This document shows positions 22,236 to 33,900 of a DNA stretch of 64,000 nt, in pieces. The DNA is from Pseudeuparius sepicola (Eukaryota > Arthropoda > Insecta > Coleoptera > Anthribidae). The first letter of the stretch is position 1; every line of letters starts with the position of its first letter. Under the pieces are notes generated by a model that did not search any database, was not told the DNA's origin, and saw only the letters and a list, made by a program, of their open reading frames with translations. The stretch covers positions 19,125,096 to 19,189,095 of the forward strand of contig OY987308.1 in NCBI GenBank assembly GCA_963920635.1, in the 5' to 3' direction. The position numbers were made by a program, and so were the translations under genes.

Positions 22236-22991
22236 TAATAGAAATGAGAGATACATCCACAGATTTTACCACAGTTTAAAAAAAAAACATTTTTTTGTAA
22301 AATTTCAATGCTTAAAGTCGCCATAGGTACTAGGAACTAAAACAAAATTTTGATCAACTAGTAGAGAACACCTACGCGTAACCGATCTGTAATTGCAACT
22401 GCCTATTAGTTCTACATGAGTATATTCATGCTACAATTATTGTCATCTTGTGCATTACATATAAAAGTCTATATTCACAATAGAAGCAAACCCATTGTTT
22501 GTTCGAATAAGTATAATGCAGATTACTCATTTTTCATTATTTCGGAAATGTGGAGACATACTGTTCGCGACTAGCAAAACTGTGAGATGTGTTCGTGCTA
22601 AGGAAAAAACCTGCGTTTGTTTGGTTTGCTTCTTCAGATTGAGAGAGGTAGGTCCGCTAAAGTTAAGCTTAGATAATATTTTAGCTGGAAAAACTGTCGA
22701 AATTGAACTTAGACCTTTCTATATATGCACTTTTTTGAAAAGTACCTACCTAAAACGGCCACTTTTTAAACGAACTCAGAATGACTCCAAGACCATCAAA
22801 AATTGAGCCGTGTATAGTACCTAGGTATACATTCTTCTAAAAAATTTCTAAATGCCGATCAGCCCACTTTTTCATTCGTATTAAACCTCGTTTTAGACTA
22901 AAATTTTCCTAAAAAGTGCTGGTTAAAGCAAAGTGTCTGTGAAAAGCGTGCATGTTGGGAAGTTCATTGGCGAGTAAATCTAGTAAAAAAA
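22236..22991. other. No gene recognised
   Basis: A plus-strand frame of about 95 codons from the ATG near 22516 is open, but it has no domain, no splice context and an ordinary AT-rich composition. I do not call it a gene. Confidence 0.35.
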
Positions 22992-23190
22992 ATGAACCGC
23001 CAAAGAAATTTGTCAATTGAGGATGCGGTGCGAGCATCGACTCTCCTGAATGAAGGATATTCAATGCGATATGCTGCTGGTTTGTTGAAGACATCATTCC
23101 AGCATCTGCCGCATGGTAAGACGCCTTAATGAGACGGGTTCGTACCATCGAAGACCAGGGAAAGGGCGAAAACGTTGCACTAATCAAATT
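22992..23190 (+). pseudogene. Tc1-like transposase N-terminal fragment
   Basis: An ATG opens MNRQRNLSIEDAVRASTLLN then EGYSMRYAAGLLKTS, matching the helix-turn-helix start of Tc1-family transposases (NLSxEERxRAxxLLxEGxSxRxVA). A stop follows. A frame-shifted remainder resembles the usual RRPGxGRKR block. The catalytic domain is absent. Confidence 0.65.
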
Positions 23191-23226
23191 GAGACAAGAG
23201 AGTCACCAGCAATCTGCTAAAGAATG

Positions 23227-23850
23227 AATTAGCAGATATATATCGATGAGTTTCCGGGTTGTTATGCCGTGGTCTGTGCAGAAATAATTCAGACGTTTCG
23301 CCGGTCGCAGCTGCCGGCATCTTCAGTAGTTCTACTCCGGTTGTGGAGAGGTGACTGACGTTATTTGGTGAGAGACCTAAACCCTGCTGTTGCTGAAGAA
23401 GTTAGGCAAGATATTTGCCGTGTGCTAAGGACAGCAAGAATCCCCAAATCCAAACATTTCGTATGATGAACGGATGGCACTTAAGGAACTACGCAATAAC
23501 TCCAGCATAATAATTTTACCTGCCGACAAAGGAAACGCTACTGTATTGCTGAATCACGATGACTACCAGGCCAAAATCAGGGAACTACTCACACCAGAAA
23601 CCTACAGACCACTTAATCGGGACCGCGTCGGTTGAGGGAAGAACTACGCAACTCCTGAAATCAAGTAAATGGGATAAAACCACGATCAATAAGCTTAAAC
23701 CTTCAGAATGCTGTTCCCCCCGCCTTTACGGATTACGAATGATTCACAAAGCCAATGTTCCACTCAGACCTATTGTTAGTGCAATTGGTTCTCCAACTTA
23801 CGACCTCAGCAAGCATCTCACAATAAAATTACAAACATTTTATTATTAAC
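23227..23850 (+). pseudogene. Penelope-like element fragment (reverse transcriptase)
   Basis: The first part (23227-23340) resembles the non-coding leader of Penelope-like elements. From about 23470 the frame reads ALKELRNNSSIIILPADKGN then ATVLLNHDDYQAKIRELLTP. After a frame change it gives LLKSSKWDKTTINKLKPSEC then PRLYGLRMIHKANVPLRPIV. PADKGNATV and YGLPKIHK-PLRPIVS are hallmark blocks of this family (here Leu-Arg-Met replaces Leu-Pro-Lys). Truncated before the catalytic YADD region, so it is dead. Confidence 0.75.
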
Positions 23851-24342
23851 ACCGAGAAAAACTACATGATTAGAACTAGGTACTAGACCCAATCTTATTA
23901 GTCCATCCCGAAATCTGTGAAAGTTCTTTGGCTAGATAGATTCAACATGGGAAGAAAGTTCAAGTACATATTACAAATGGATTGTGCAACAGCGACAAAT
24001 TCTTAAATAAGCAAAATCGGCACTGACTTACCATACTTATTACTTAAATTCGTGGAAATAATTGTTGGAAATCAATTTCAACTTCAACTATAAAATAAAT
24101 TTGTTTCATTTGACAGTTGCCATATATTCTGCACTTGTAGACACAAAATTTTCAAGTCTAATTTTTAGAAATCATGGAAACCATTATTAATTTTTACTAA
24201 CAATCAAAGTACCTGTTATATTCTTAGATTCTCCAATAAAATGACATACTTGGCATCACTGATACAATTAGAATAAGGAAAGAATAGGCTTCTTATTGGA
24301 AATATTATAATGCTGGGTCCCCTTGTCCCCTGGATTATGAGC
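23851..24342 (-). mobile_element. Truncated copy of the CAGGGACTC hAT family
   Basis: Blocks ATCTTATTAGTCCATCCCGA, TGTGAAAGTTCTTTGG, GACAGTTGCCATAT and an end AATGCTGGGTCCCC match the inside and type-A end of the elements at 38655-41584, 55733-56780 and 63020-64000. It lacks its other end, and the right end is damaged. It lies 35 bp before the desaturase start codon. Confidence 0.7.
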
Positions 24343-24376
24343 AACTGAACTTGATTCCATATATTCTGATTTTCAG

Positions 24377-24587
24377 ATGACCCATGTGGCTGCAAAATCG
24401 ACCGAAATGGACCAACAAAAAAAGCCGAAGACTTACAGGGGACTTCTGCCAAAGCAAATCGGAACGGATTACCAGTTTAAAAGGGAGATAGTGTGGTTCA
24501 ACGCAATCGGATTTTTGATCCTGCATTTGGCCGCGCTGTACGGGTTGTTCCTTGTACCCTTCGCCCACATTTTGACTTTGCTTTGGA
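24377..24587 (+). CDS. Desaturase exon 1: N-terminus and first membrane segment
   Basis: ATG is preceded directly by GATTTTCAG, so an upstream untranslated exon is likely spliced one base before the start. It encodes MTHVAAKSTEMDQQKKPKTY, an amphipathic region, then the membrane stretch FNAIGFLILHLAALYGLFLV. The donor GTAAGT is in phase 1. A palindromic element begins 13 bp into the intron. Confidence 0.88.
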
Positions 24588-27500
24588 GTAAGTGCATGTA
24601 CAGGGTGGTAAATTATATATTGACACACCCCCTTAACTTGTTAGTTTTTGAGGTTAGAAAAAAAGTTTTTTATAAAAGTTTTAGATACTACTACAAAGTT
24701 TTTTGTGACGCTATTGGAACTTATACAGTGTGTTCTAGAAAGCCGTGGCAGACATAACTTATGTTTTTTAAAATGGAACACCCTATATATTTTTGCATTT
24801 TTGAAATCTGCTCATCAAGGCAATCAAAATAATATTAAACTTTGTGGCGTTACCTTTTTCCGTTTTTGAAAAATTCCGTATTCAGATTTTGTACCAAATT
24901 TATTATATAACTCGAATTTGTGGGTCTCGTGATAAAGATAGACGATCAATGTAATAACGAAAAATATTTGTTTTAAACAAGAGAGTAACATAGTGAAACT
25001 CCAAAATGTTTAGGAGCTTTTACGATTTTCCTGAAATTCTTATTTCGACAATATAATCAGTAAAATTTGAATAGGCTCCTAAACATTTTGGAGTTTCACT
25101 ATATATTTATTACTCTCTTGTTTAAAACAAATATTTTTTGTTATTACATCGATCATCTATCTTTATCACGAGATCCACAAATTCGAGATAATGCCACAAA
25201 GTTTAATATCATTTTAATTGCCTTAATGAGCAGATTTTAAAAATGCAAAAATATATAGGGTGTTCCATTTAAAAAAACATAAGTTATGTCCACCACGGCT
25301 TTCTAGAACACACTGTACACGGTCCAATAGCGTCACAAAAAACTTTGTATTAATATCTAAAACTTCTGTAAAAAAACTTTTTTTTCTAACCTCAAAAACT
25401 GGCAAGTTAAGGGAGGTGTCAATTTATAATGAACCACCCTGTACCTAGAACCTAGAGCAACCTAAACCTACAGTAAAAGCCACATTGTAGAGATGACGGA
25501 GTAGTAACCATTGAATAAGGAACCCCGGGAAAGAGCAAATTTGGGCTTAACCTTAGACCGGGACAGTCTCTGTATATGGCAGGATGCCGTTTGCGTTTTT
25601 ACAATGGCGCGCACCTTTGAGTTGTTTGGACAAACTAATACAGGCAAAAAATTATAAGGCACGTTTATGTCTTTAAGTTTAGGAATTCTTGATAATACAG
25701 CAATTCTAATGTGAAATTTCCAATTATGAAGAAGTAGGTACCTACACAAACGCCTATGCCAATTTGGTGCATGGCCTCAAAAGTTAATTCAAATTACAAA
25801 ATTACTTTCCGATGGATTATTATTATCCTCAAACAGTTTTGGCGGTCAGGGAAGTGCCACAAACCGCACAGCTAAGCATAATAACTCGAAAAAGTATCTA
25901 AATACCACTTACTGACACCTATCACCGTGCCAGATATCAAAATATTGTGTCAAAACTTGGTTACTACTCAGGGCGAGGCCAACGATAAAGACAGGCCATG
26001 GCGCTAACGCATAATCGCGTAGTCACGTGACCAATTTAGTCCTATATAATAACCGGCATTTTTGGATATAAGTAGAAAAACAAATTTCGTAACAATTTGA
26101 CGAGTTTTCTTTCATTTATTACAATATTGGTTTTGTGCATCCAGGTTTTCTCTAATTGTTTTTTTTTAATTTTCAACCTGCCTCAGCTGTTTTGGGCTGA
26201 GAGTTAAACTGCACTGCACTCAAATATTTTGGCACATTCTCTTGGGATAGCACCTTCCTTTAGCTAAGGTGATATTCTCTATAGGTATTTTGCCATTTGT
26301 CCACTTTAATTGTTTCACTTTCGTGAAAATGTGTTAGCCACTCATACTTAAGGGTTTTTTAGAAATTAAATCTCAGTTGGAATTTGACGAATTCATTTTT
26401 GGCGCAAATTTTCATCCCTAGGCAAAGCAAATGTTGTTATGGTGACATTTTCTTCCTGGCTTTTGTAATGTGTATAAATATAATATAAACAGACCCAATA
26501 TTTGGCATTTATAAAATATAAATGAGAACTCACCTCAGTATACTGTAAATATTAACGAGGTCCCAGTTGATCGGAACCGTATCAGGGCGTGGGTCGACAA
26601 CGAAAATCCTCGAGTACGTTACAACCCTGTTACAACAAGCACAAGGTGAATGGTGAATACAAAATACGCAAACCCGAACGTGGTCAACGGGAACGGCTTC
26701 CAGCCAACCGGACCGTGTGAACTCGCGGATCTCCCGTAAGCAGTTCACCCGGCTCTGTCTCAGGCTTCACTGTCCATTCCGGGGGAGAATTCCCCCTACA
26801 GCGCTCACGCGTCGGCGCGAGCGGCACCAATACTCCTGGACGGCGCGGCTCCCACCCAGAGGCCATAATAACACCTGGGCGGTTCCCCTCCGCCAGGACA
26901 CACGCGCACTAGACACAAACTCGTTTCTCAAATATAAACTAAGACGTTTAAAAACACTTTAAACATTTAAAACTTCTCAAAACCCAAGCTGCCGCTTTCA
27001 GTTATGTGGCAAATGACATGTAACGTCGGACTAAGATGGTCACGTGATTTTTGTGCGCCATGGCCTGTCTTTATCGTACTCAGGGCGATTTCCGTCTCAC
27101 GTATTTTATAATACACATCGAGCTTTGACTCCTCAAAATAGAGGGTTGAAGGGTTTGATCCACCTTTAATAGATTCTGACTTTACTGCAGGTCTTGGGAT
27201 CAGCCTGGCGGCTGGTGAAGGTGTCACCATCGGTGCTCATCGCATGTACGCCCACAAGGCCTTCAAGGGTCGCTTCATCACTAGACTTGGCCTTGTTTTA
27301 CTGCACACGGTTGCCGGACAGGTAGTTATCCCAATGCGAGGGTTGTATTAGATATTTGTAGACGGATATATGGTAGAGTTTGTCCAGAAAGGACATACTT
27401 AGCACTGGACCGACACCTTATTAAAGACCCGAGCATGACGTCATATTTCATTGTTGTTTACGGACTGGGGTGGCTCCACTCGACGAAAAAAATGGCGACT

Positions 27501-30500
27501 TATTATAGGTTATAGGGGGGGGGGGGTATTCTGTGGTTATTGGTATATCAGTTACTGCCGTTTAAAATGTCCCAAATTTTAAATATCCAGCTTTATTACG
27601 AATTGCCTTCTTTTTACGGTAACGAATTGTCATTGCGTCCAGTATTTAGCAGTTTTATCCTATTAACACAGCTTTTATAGGTAGATTTCTTTGTGATAAC
27701 ATGAAATTTCCATGCACATGAAGAAAATGGTATGCGCACACTGCACAGACCATTAGTTGAATTGCAGAAGAATAAACACTATTTTGGAATTATGGGATGA
27801 TCTGATCCCATAATGAAGAAGCGAAAATTCTAGATATTATTATTTTGGAGGAGTATTTTGTATGCAAGAATGAAAATAGAAAATTTTGTTTATAGCTCCA
27901 AAGCGAACCAATAGTCCTCCATATAAAGAAGAAACTGAAAAATTTAATGCGTTTTATGCTTACTTACAATACAACTAGCCATGGACTTCATTTCAAACCA
28001 AAAGGTACCAAATACTCTTGCTTGCTTTTTAGACTCGCTTTTCTTAAGAAAATGCATGTGAACTTGTCAAATTAGAGGGACATAACAAACAAATATTTTA
28101 TTTTATTTTGGATATTAAATTCGTTGTAACAGACACATTTGCATGTTGTTATTTTATAAAAGATTCTGCAACAATGGTGTTTTAACATTAAACCACCGTG
28201 TAAATTTGTTTCGTCGTGTGGCGCCAGTGGCGATCGCTTGAAACAGCGCTATGCACAATGCACAGGTCTTTAATATAGTGTTGGTCCAGCTTAGCACCAG
28301 AATAACATAGCGAAGAAAATGCGGAATATTTCCAAAGTTCCATAAATAATAATAATATATTTTCCAGGGCATATACCTGTTTCTGAATTTTTGGGCAACC
28401 TGTTTTATTCCTTAGTAATTTAACTAATGAAAATTTTTTTTGTTTCTTCGGTTAATTCTGTTTGCTCTAGAAATGCGTCTCTGTTCGTCATAAAGACGAT
28501 TACAATTTCTCCGTTTTCCTCATCTCCATTAGTTACTTTTTTTGACTCCGCTGCTTCTTCAGTTAAGTTTCTAGATGGTAGAGCGCCATTTCTCGCATTC
28601 TTTCGTGTTGTATTAAAAAGTCCTGTTTATCAAAATGAATAGAACACTCATGTAGAGAATATTAATGTAGATGACACCTAGGAGTATTAAGCCACTTTCT
28701 AAATTTAGTTTATTCTCTTGGAAACGTAAAAATCAGCAGGAATTTTTTATTCATACTGTATAAAAAAAATGCAAACAAGGAATAAGGTAGCCACCATTCA
28801 AACTGCCAATATAGGGTTAAGTATATGTAAAAAAAACAAGTAAATTTACGATAAATTGTGCAATTGGCAACTGCGCCCCAGCCTTGTCGCGCGAGCTTAC
28901 CAACTGACTAGGAAAGCGCCGTTAAGAAGGGGTTTTAATGCACAAAATATTTTCAATTTTTTTGGTTGACTTTCCGATTCAAATTAAGCTTTTTTTCCAC
29001 CTGTGGTTAAATGTTTTTACATCATGACTGAATCATCCTGTATATAGGTAGGTAAAATGATAGAAATACATACAAACGCAAAAATATAGTTCACCAACAG
29101 CAAATAGGTTGCGTAGAAAAACAAATAATTAGTGCAACTATTGTATGTAAATCCCTATATGCGCAAAAGTTATTCTAAAAGGTGAAATATCACTGCTCAA
29201 CAACCGTGATTTTCTTCATTGGTTATTCTAAATTCATAACAGAATTTTTTTAGTAGTATAGACATTTATTGAAAGGCAGAAAATCAGTATTATCTGGAGT
29301 TATGATGTTAAGGCAGCAACGTAAAATTTAAGCTTCAAAAGTTCGTGTTTCAAGAATGTTGTCCACAATAAAAAAAATACCATGAAAAAATATCAATAAA
29401 GGTGTGAATCCACGATGGGATATTTCAGGGATTCTTTAAAATAAGGGGACCCAGCATGTCACAGTCTATCACATAGGAAAAGTGAAGCCTTGAGGGGAAG
29501 TTTGTTTTCTGTTGACTCCAGGGAGACCACAAGGGGCCTGATATAAGGTTATGTTATATGTCAGTGTCCAACTGCCATCAGGTTTTATGTGACATGCCAG
29601 TGCCATAGATTCTAAAGGAGGCAAAATATTTCCCATCATAATTCACAATTTTTCACTTTTCTAACTTCCAGATACTCTGATGTGTCAATTAAAGGTAATG
29701 CGGCCGCCTGTAGTAGTCCCAATAATTGCAACCAGATTTTTCCTGCATCACCTTTAGTAATCCTACAATTTCCAATACGTGGGCATTACGTATAAGTAGG
29801 TAGTTCAAAACAAAAATCGTATTTCGAAAATTTAAAATTATTAAGCAGGTAGCTTCAGTCAGGTCTTTTTTTAAACAGTTTTTATCTAGGACTACAAGTT
29901 TATTTTAAGTTTGTGAGGTACCTTGGAGGGAAAAATAAAATTATAAAAAAATTATAATGAACACCGAGAAACACTACCATCATTAGAACTACTAGACCTA
30001 ATCTTATTAGTCCATCCCGAAATCTGTGAAAGTTCTTTGGGTAGATACATTCAACAAGGGAAGAAAATTCAAGTATGTATATTACAAATGGATTGAGGAA
30101 CCTGGTAACAAGGTGCAATAGCGACACATTCTTAAATCGAGGATGACGCTTGCCTCGTTTAGAATCTATGGCACTGGCATGTCACATAAAACCTGATGGC
30201 AGTTTAACACTGACATATGAAATAACCTTGTGCCAGCCCCCTTGTGGTCTCCTTGGAGTCGACAGAAAACAAACTTCCCTCAAGGCTTCACTGTTCCTAT
30301 GTGACATGCTGGGTCCCCTTATTTTAAAGAGTCCCCGCTCCCCATGAAATTTGACGGGAGACGTTGACACCGCGCGGTGCCACGATTTTCTGTTTATTCC
30401 GTCTTATAGAACTGCATGTGGGTTTGGGTGAGGGACCACAGGCAACACCACAAGTACAGCGACACTGACGCCGACCCACACAACGCGAGCAGGGGATTCT

Positions 30501-30855
30501 TCTTCTCCCACATCGGTTGGCTCATGAGCCGCAAGCATCCCGCCGTCATCGACAAGGGCAAGGCCATCGACATGTCCGACATCGAGGACGATCGGATCGT
30601 CATGTTCCAAAAGGAGTAAGTACGCCGGCGTATGTCACTAAATATTGGAGACCCCCCTTAACTTTCTTATTTCTGACCAGAGGAAAATATGTTTTATATG
30701 AAAGTTGTAGAAAATTTTCTCAACTTTCCAATGCCGTTTTCAGAAAGAAAATAGAACGTCGCGTTTTCAAGATAGAGACCTAAGTTTGGTTTTTTAAATG
30801 GAACGCCCGGTATGTTATTGAATTTTTAGATTCTACGCTTCATTACAACTATATA

Positions 30856-30923
<68 letters not shown>

Positions 30924-33900
30924 CAAGAAAAGGTGATAATGGGCAAACACTCAAAGTTAACAAAAAGAAAAAACTAGTAACCGCATACACGTGTTTCATG
31001 CTATTTGGCAATCATCAGTACGGTGTAACATTAACCAAATCAAAAGATAGGCATGATTGTTATTTAAAAAATGTATCCGTTGTTACAAAGATCCCAATGA
31101 AAATATAGAAGGGCTGCAAGGGAATTTTTTTTTAAATAACAATCAAGATATAATATTAACAAGTATTAATAATTTGAAAAAGAGATAACGCTCATGCCTC
31201 CAAGTGAACAGATTACAATTCGAACAGTTAAAAAAAATATTGTCATCGTTATACTTTGTTATATATTTTGTTTTGTGTATTAAAATTTATATGCTTTTCT
31301 GTTGCGTTTTTATGATTTTTTCTCTTAGATCAAATCAATAGTTATTTATGCAACAAGTGCATAAAGTAGTACTTTTTTTCATGAATGGGAAAGTTGCGCG
31401 CACGAACCGCAGGTGAGTGCGCGCAATCCCATGAATGAAAAAAAGACACTTTATGCATGAGTTTCATACATTATTTTTTATACGATCGTGCTTAAACATT
31501 GAAATATTTGGGATGGGATTTTTGTGTTATATACTAAAGGGCATATAAATGCATTATGGTTTTCAATTACGAGGATTATAATATTTAGATCGCGGTCTCA
31601 CTACGTTTACACATAGTATTGAAATCGATTTGAATATGTTTCTAGAATTATTGAAAACCGCATGAAGAGATTTTGAGATTGATTTGAATCTCAAAATAAA
31701 TTTTCTTATTTTCGGGATTTAACGCCACATTTACCATTTATGAAAACACCAAACTGCATTACACTGAATTCGATTCCAAACTCCATGTAAACGTAGTAAG
31801 GAAGTTTAGAGTTATATAAAAGTTAACTTTTTTTCAAAAAAGTTAACTTTTTTTCACTCTAAACTGCTCAGATTGAAAAAAAGTAAGTTTTTTAACTTGT
31901 TAAAAAAAGATATACTTTAGGCATTTAAAAAGGTTAAAAAAAGTAAAGTTTTTATAACGATCGTATAAAGAAATATTTTTAAATGTATTAGTTCTAGTTT
32001 CATGGCCACCTTACTTTTTGTGTAATCCTGTTTTAAAATGCAATTTTCTACCACAAAAGTTATATAAAACATATTAAATATATATATCGTTGTAATCGAA
32101 ATGAAGCGTAGAATCTAAAAATTCAATAACATACAGGGTGTTCCATTTAAAAAAATACAAGATAGGTCTCTATCGTGAAAACGCGACGTTCTATTTTCTT
32201 TCTGAAAACGGCATTGGAAAATTGAGAAAATTTTCTAAAACTTTCATATAAAACCCTTTTTCCTCTGGTCAAAAATAAGAAAGTTAAGGGGGTCTCCAAT
32301 ATTTCGTGAACCCCCTGTACAGGGTGGCTCATTATAAATTGACACCCCCCTTGTTAGTTTTTGAGGTTAGAAAAAATGGAACACCCTATATATTTTTGGA
32401 TTATTGAATTCTACGCATTTTTCTGATTCCAAGGAAGTATATATGTTATATGTTTGCTCCAACCGTTCGTTCAGAACTGAGCCTTTTTTGTGATGGATTA
32501 TTCCTTGGGTCATAGGTTGCCATGGAAGACAAATGCCAAATAACATTAATAATTATTGACAGTTTACAAGTATATTTGCGCTTTGAAAAACAAAATGGGC
32601 TAGTTGAAGGTTTCAAGGAAAAATGAAGAAGGGAAATTGAGAGAAATGAGAAATTTTAAATAGTAACATACTTAGTTAATAAACTTCATCAGATTAATTG
32701 TTTGAACTTTAATTTTTATTGAAAACTACAATAACATTTAGGAAAAGGATATATATTTATATATTTTTTGTGGGGTTATTTAAAAAACAAAATTTATTTT
32801 GACCGACCGGGAAATGTAGAAATACTGAAAAGTAGAATTCAGAAAGAAATCCACATATTAAGTACTGAACACAGCAATTTTATCGTTGACTCAATAAACA
32901 GAAAGTTAGTAGCAAATATCAATAAATTCATTGAGCAAGATGGAGGCCATGTGGAGCATTTGTAATACATATATACTTTTTCTAAATATAATTGTCGTTT
33001 TCAATAAAAAATTTTTTTTATTTAAATACAGTAAATTTTTGTTATAATATTAGTGAAAAAAAAAAAACATTGTTGAATGTTATATGAAAAGAATCCGAAG
33101 CTTGCAAGATGTGAATACGCACAAAAAATATACCCAGGGAGAGTCCTACCTCATCACACGTATTTCAAATATATTTATAACAAATTGAGAATTAATGGAA
33201 GTTTAAAAAATAAAGACAAGAGAAATAAACCACGACATGTTTTAACTGAGACTATTTCCCTCGTCTTAATTTCCACCAATCACAAACGAGCCATTTTGAA
33301 TTACAAATGGTTTCTAGATGGAAAAACTGTATGACAGCACCAGTTAGCGGTTTTTTCGAGTTTACCCGCGGCAAAACTTAACAGCTTTTGTATACTTGGT
33401 AGTATGTTTTGTAAGCTATGTTTATGCAGAATAATCTGTTACTCATGAAATAGTCTTGTCCTCCGATCAAATATCTATTTGATCGGAGGTCTTGTCAAAT
33501 ACCATTCGGGCATCTAATTTTTCCTGTGAAAAAATCCAAAAAACACAATGCTAAGTAATATTTTTTTAACAAAATGCATTCGTGCAGGTGTAAAAATCTT
33601 CGTCTTCGACTCGGATTTTTGTTGCCACCAGCACTCATGCTTCTTGTTAAAATATTACTCAGCAACGTGTTTTTTTGATTTTTTTCGGAAACATTATATG
33701 CCCTTATGACATTACTTACGAATATACAGAAAGCAGTCTTATTATAGTTCATGGAAAATCCGAGGCAATCTATTAAAGATGCATCAAGATATTTGCAAAT
33801 ATCATGGAGCTCAGTGCAGAAAATGTTGAAAGTGCATGTTTAGACCATATTATAGACAAGCGGAAAATAATAAGTTTATATAAGTGCGTATTTTTATCAC

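Noticed and set aside
30826..31011. Minus-strand frame through the (AT)n tract
   Set aside because: Repetitive Ile-Tyr encoded by a microsatellite.
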